Assembly (NCBI RefSeq): GCF_008935075.1
Contig: NZ_CP044545.1
Span: 461,501 to 525,500 of the forward strand
From: Pradoshia sp. D12
Lineage (GTDB): Bacteria > Bacillota > Bacilli > Bacillales > Pradoshiaceae
Direction: 5' to 3'
DNA: 64,000 nucleotides
In this document: one piece after another, positions 63,951-64,000 of the stretch
How the letters are laid out: each line of letters begins with the position of its first letter
Position numbering within the stretch: position 1 is the first letter of the stretch
Made by a program: the position numbers and the translations under genes
The notes under the pieces: model-generated
What the model saw: the letters and a program-made list of their open reading frames with translations, nothing else
The model's database searches: none
Told to the model about the DNA's origin: nothing

Positions 63951-63963
63951 ATTCTATATACTT

Positions 63964-64000
63964 TTAAACATCTACACGCTTAACGAAGAAAGAAACTACC
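63964..64000 (-). CDS. 3' end of a minus-strand gene entering from the right edge
   Basis: Reading leftward from the edge, eleven or so codons are open (V-V-S-F-F-V-K-R-V-D-V), then a stop at 63964-63966. The terminator on the minus strand follows 14 bp later, which supports a genuine gene end. Too short to identify. Confidence 0.45.
   Translation of the reverse strand, partial: VVSFFVKRVDV

Noticed and set aside
63912-63955. T-box-like AGGGTGGCACCG within the last terminator
   Set aside because: The T-box consensus needs a long leader with a specifier loop upstream on the same strand. Here a coding sequence ends only about 15 bp before it, and the U tract is on the other strand. It is an ordinary terminator with a coincidental sequence.

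Overview
The window looks like chromosome of a low-GC, spore-forming, flagellated, facultatively anaerobic member of the Bacillaceae. The grounds are strong AGGAGG-type ribosome binding sites with frequent TTG/GTG starts, U-tract terminators, a block syntenic with the Bacillus subtilis yfk/yfj region (yfkM, DUF1128, BrkB-type yfkH, CAX antiporter, yfkD, pdaA, yfjP, rlmCD), H+-type motAB, and Gram-positive regulators (AraR, DhaS, LytST, PerR-type box). No rRNA, tRNA, IS element, prophage or CRISPR array was seen.

Layout. 1-5.0 kb: 3' end of rocB, then the anaerobic pyruvate formate-lyase pair pflB-pflA and a DUF2164 gene. 5.2-11.6 kb: secreted NlpC/P60 hydrolase, motAB, yfkM, AGCS symporter with a DUF1128 gene, YtxH-type stress protein and YfkH. 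11.8-24.5 kb: a zosA-like metal P-type ATPase behind a PerR-type box, MFS exporter, CAX antiporter, yfkD, pdaA, recQ, yfjP and rlmCD. 24.7-32.3 kb: accessory material with an ECF sigma/anti-sigma operon in which both genes carry frameshifts, AraC/GyrI and PadR regulators, a HIT protein, a phosphotransferase and several very small ORFs, including two related 16-residue ORFs.

32.4-43.2 kb: two sugar modules. A fused dihydroxyacetone kinase (DhaKL) faces dhaS-dhaQ, with an intergenic site matching the published DhaS operator. An L-arabinose module follows: araR divergent from araB(araK type)-araD-araA, then araE, with a perfect AraR box inside the araB promoter spacer and cre-like sites. 43.3-46.9 kb: a methyltransferase-fold protein and a 793-residue protein in which two isoprenoid-synthase-like domains appear in tandem; this is the most unusual protein here.

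46.9-57.7 kb: peptide transporter, DUF779/aldehyde dehydrogenase pair, ribokinase-like kinase, butanediol and alcohol dehydrogenases, a CycA-type D-Ala/D-Ser/Gly permease behind a glycine riboswitch with its own terminator, and an EamA transporter. 57.7-64 kb: lytS-lytT followed by a CstA-type pyruvate/peptide transporter whose upstream region holds three TTCAT repeats at exact 21-bp spacing, a CC/Se-motif small protein, a Trm11-like methyltransferase, and the tail of a minus-strand gene at the edge.

Overall the window is rich in fermentation and overflow metabolism (pyruvate formate-lyase, acetaldehyde/alcohol/butanediol enzymes, pyruvate uptake) and in sugar modules with readable operators.
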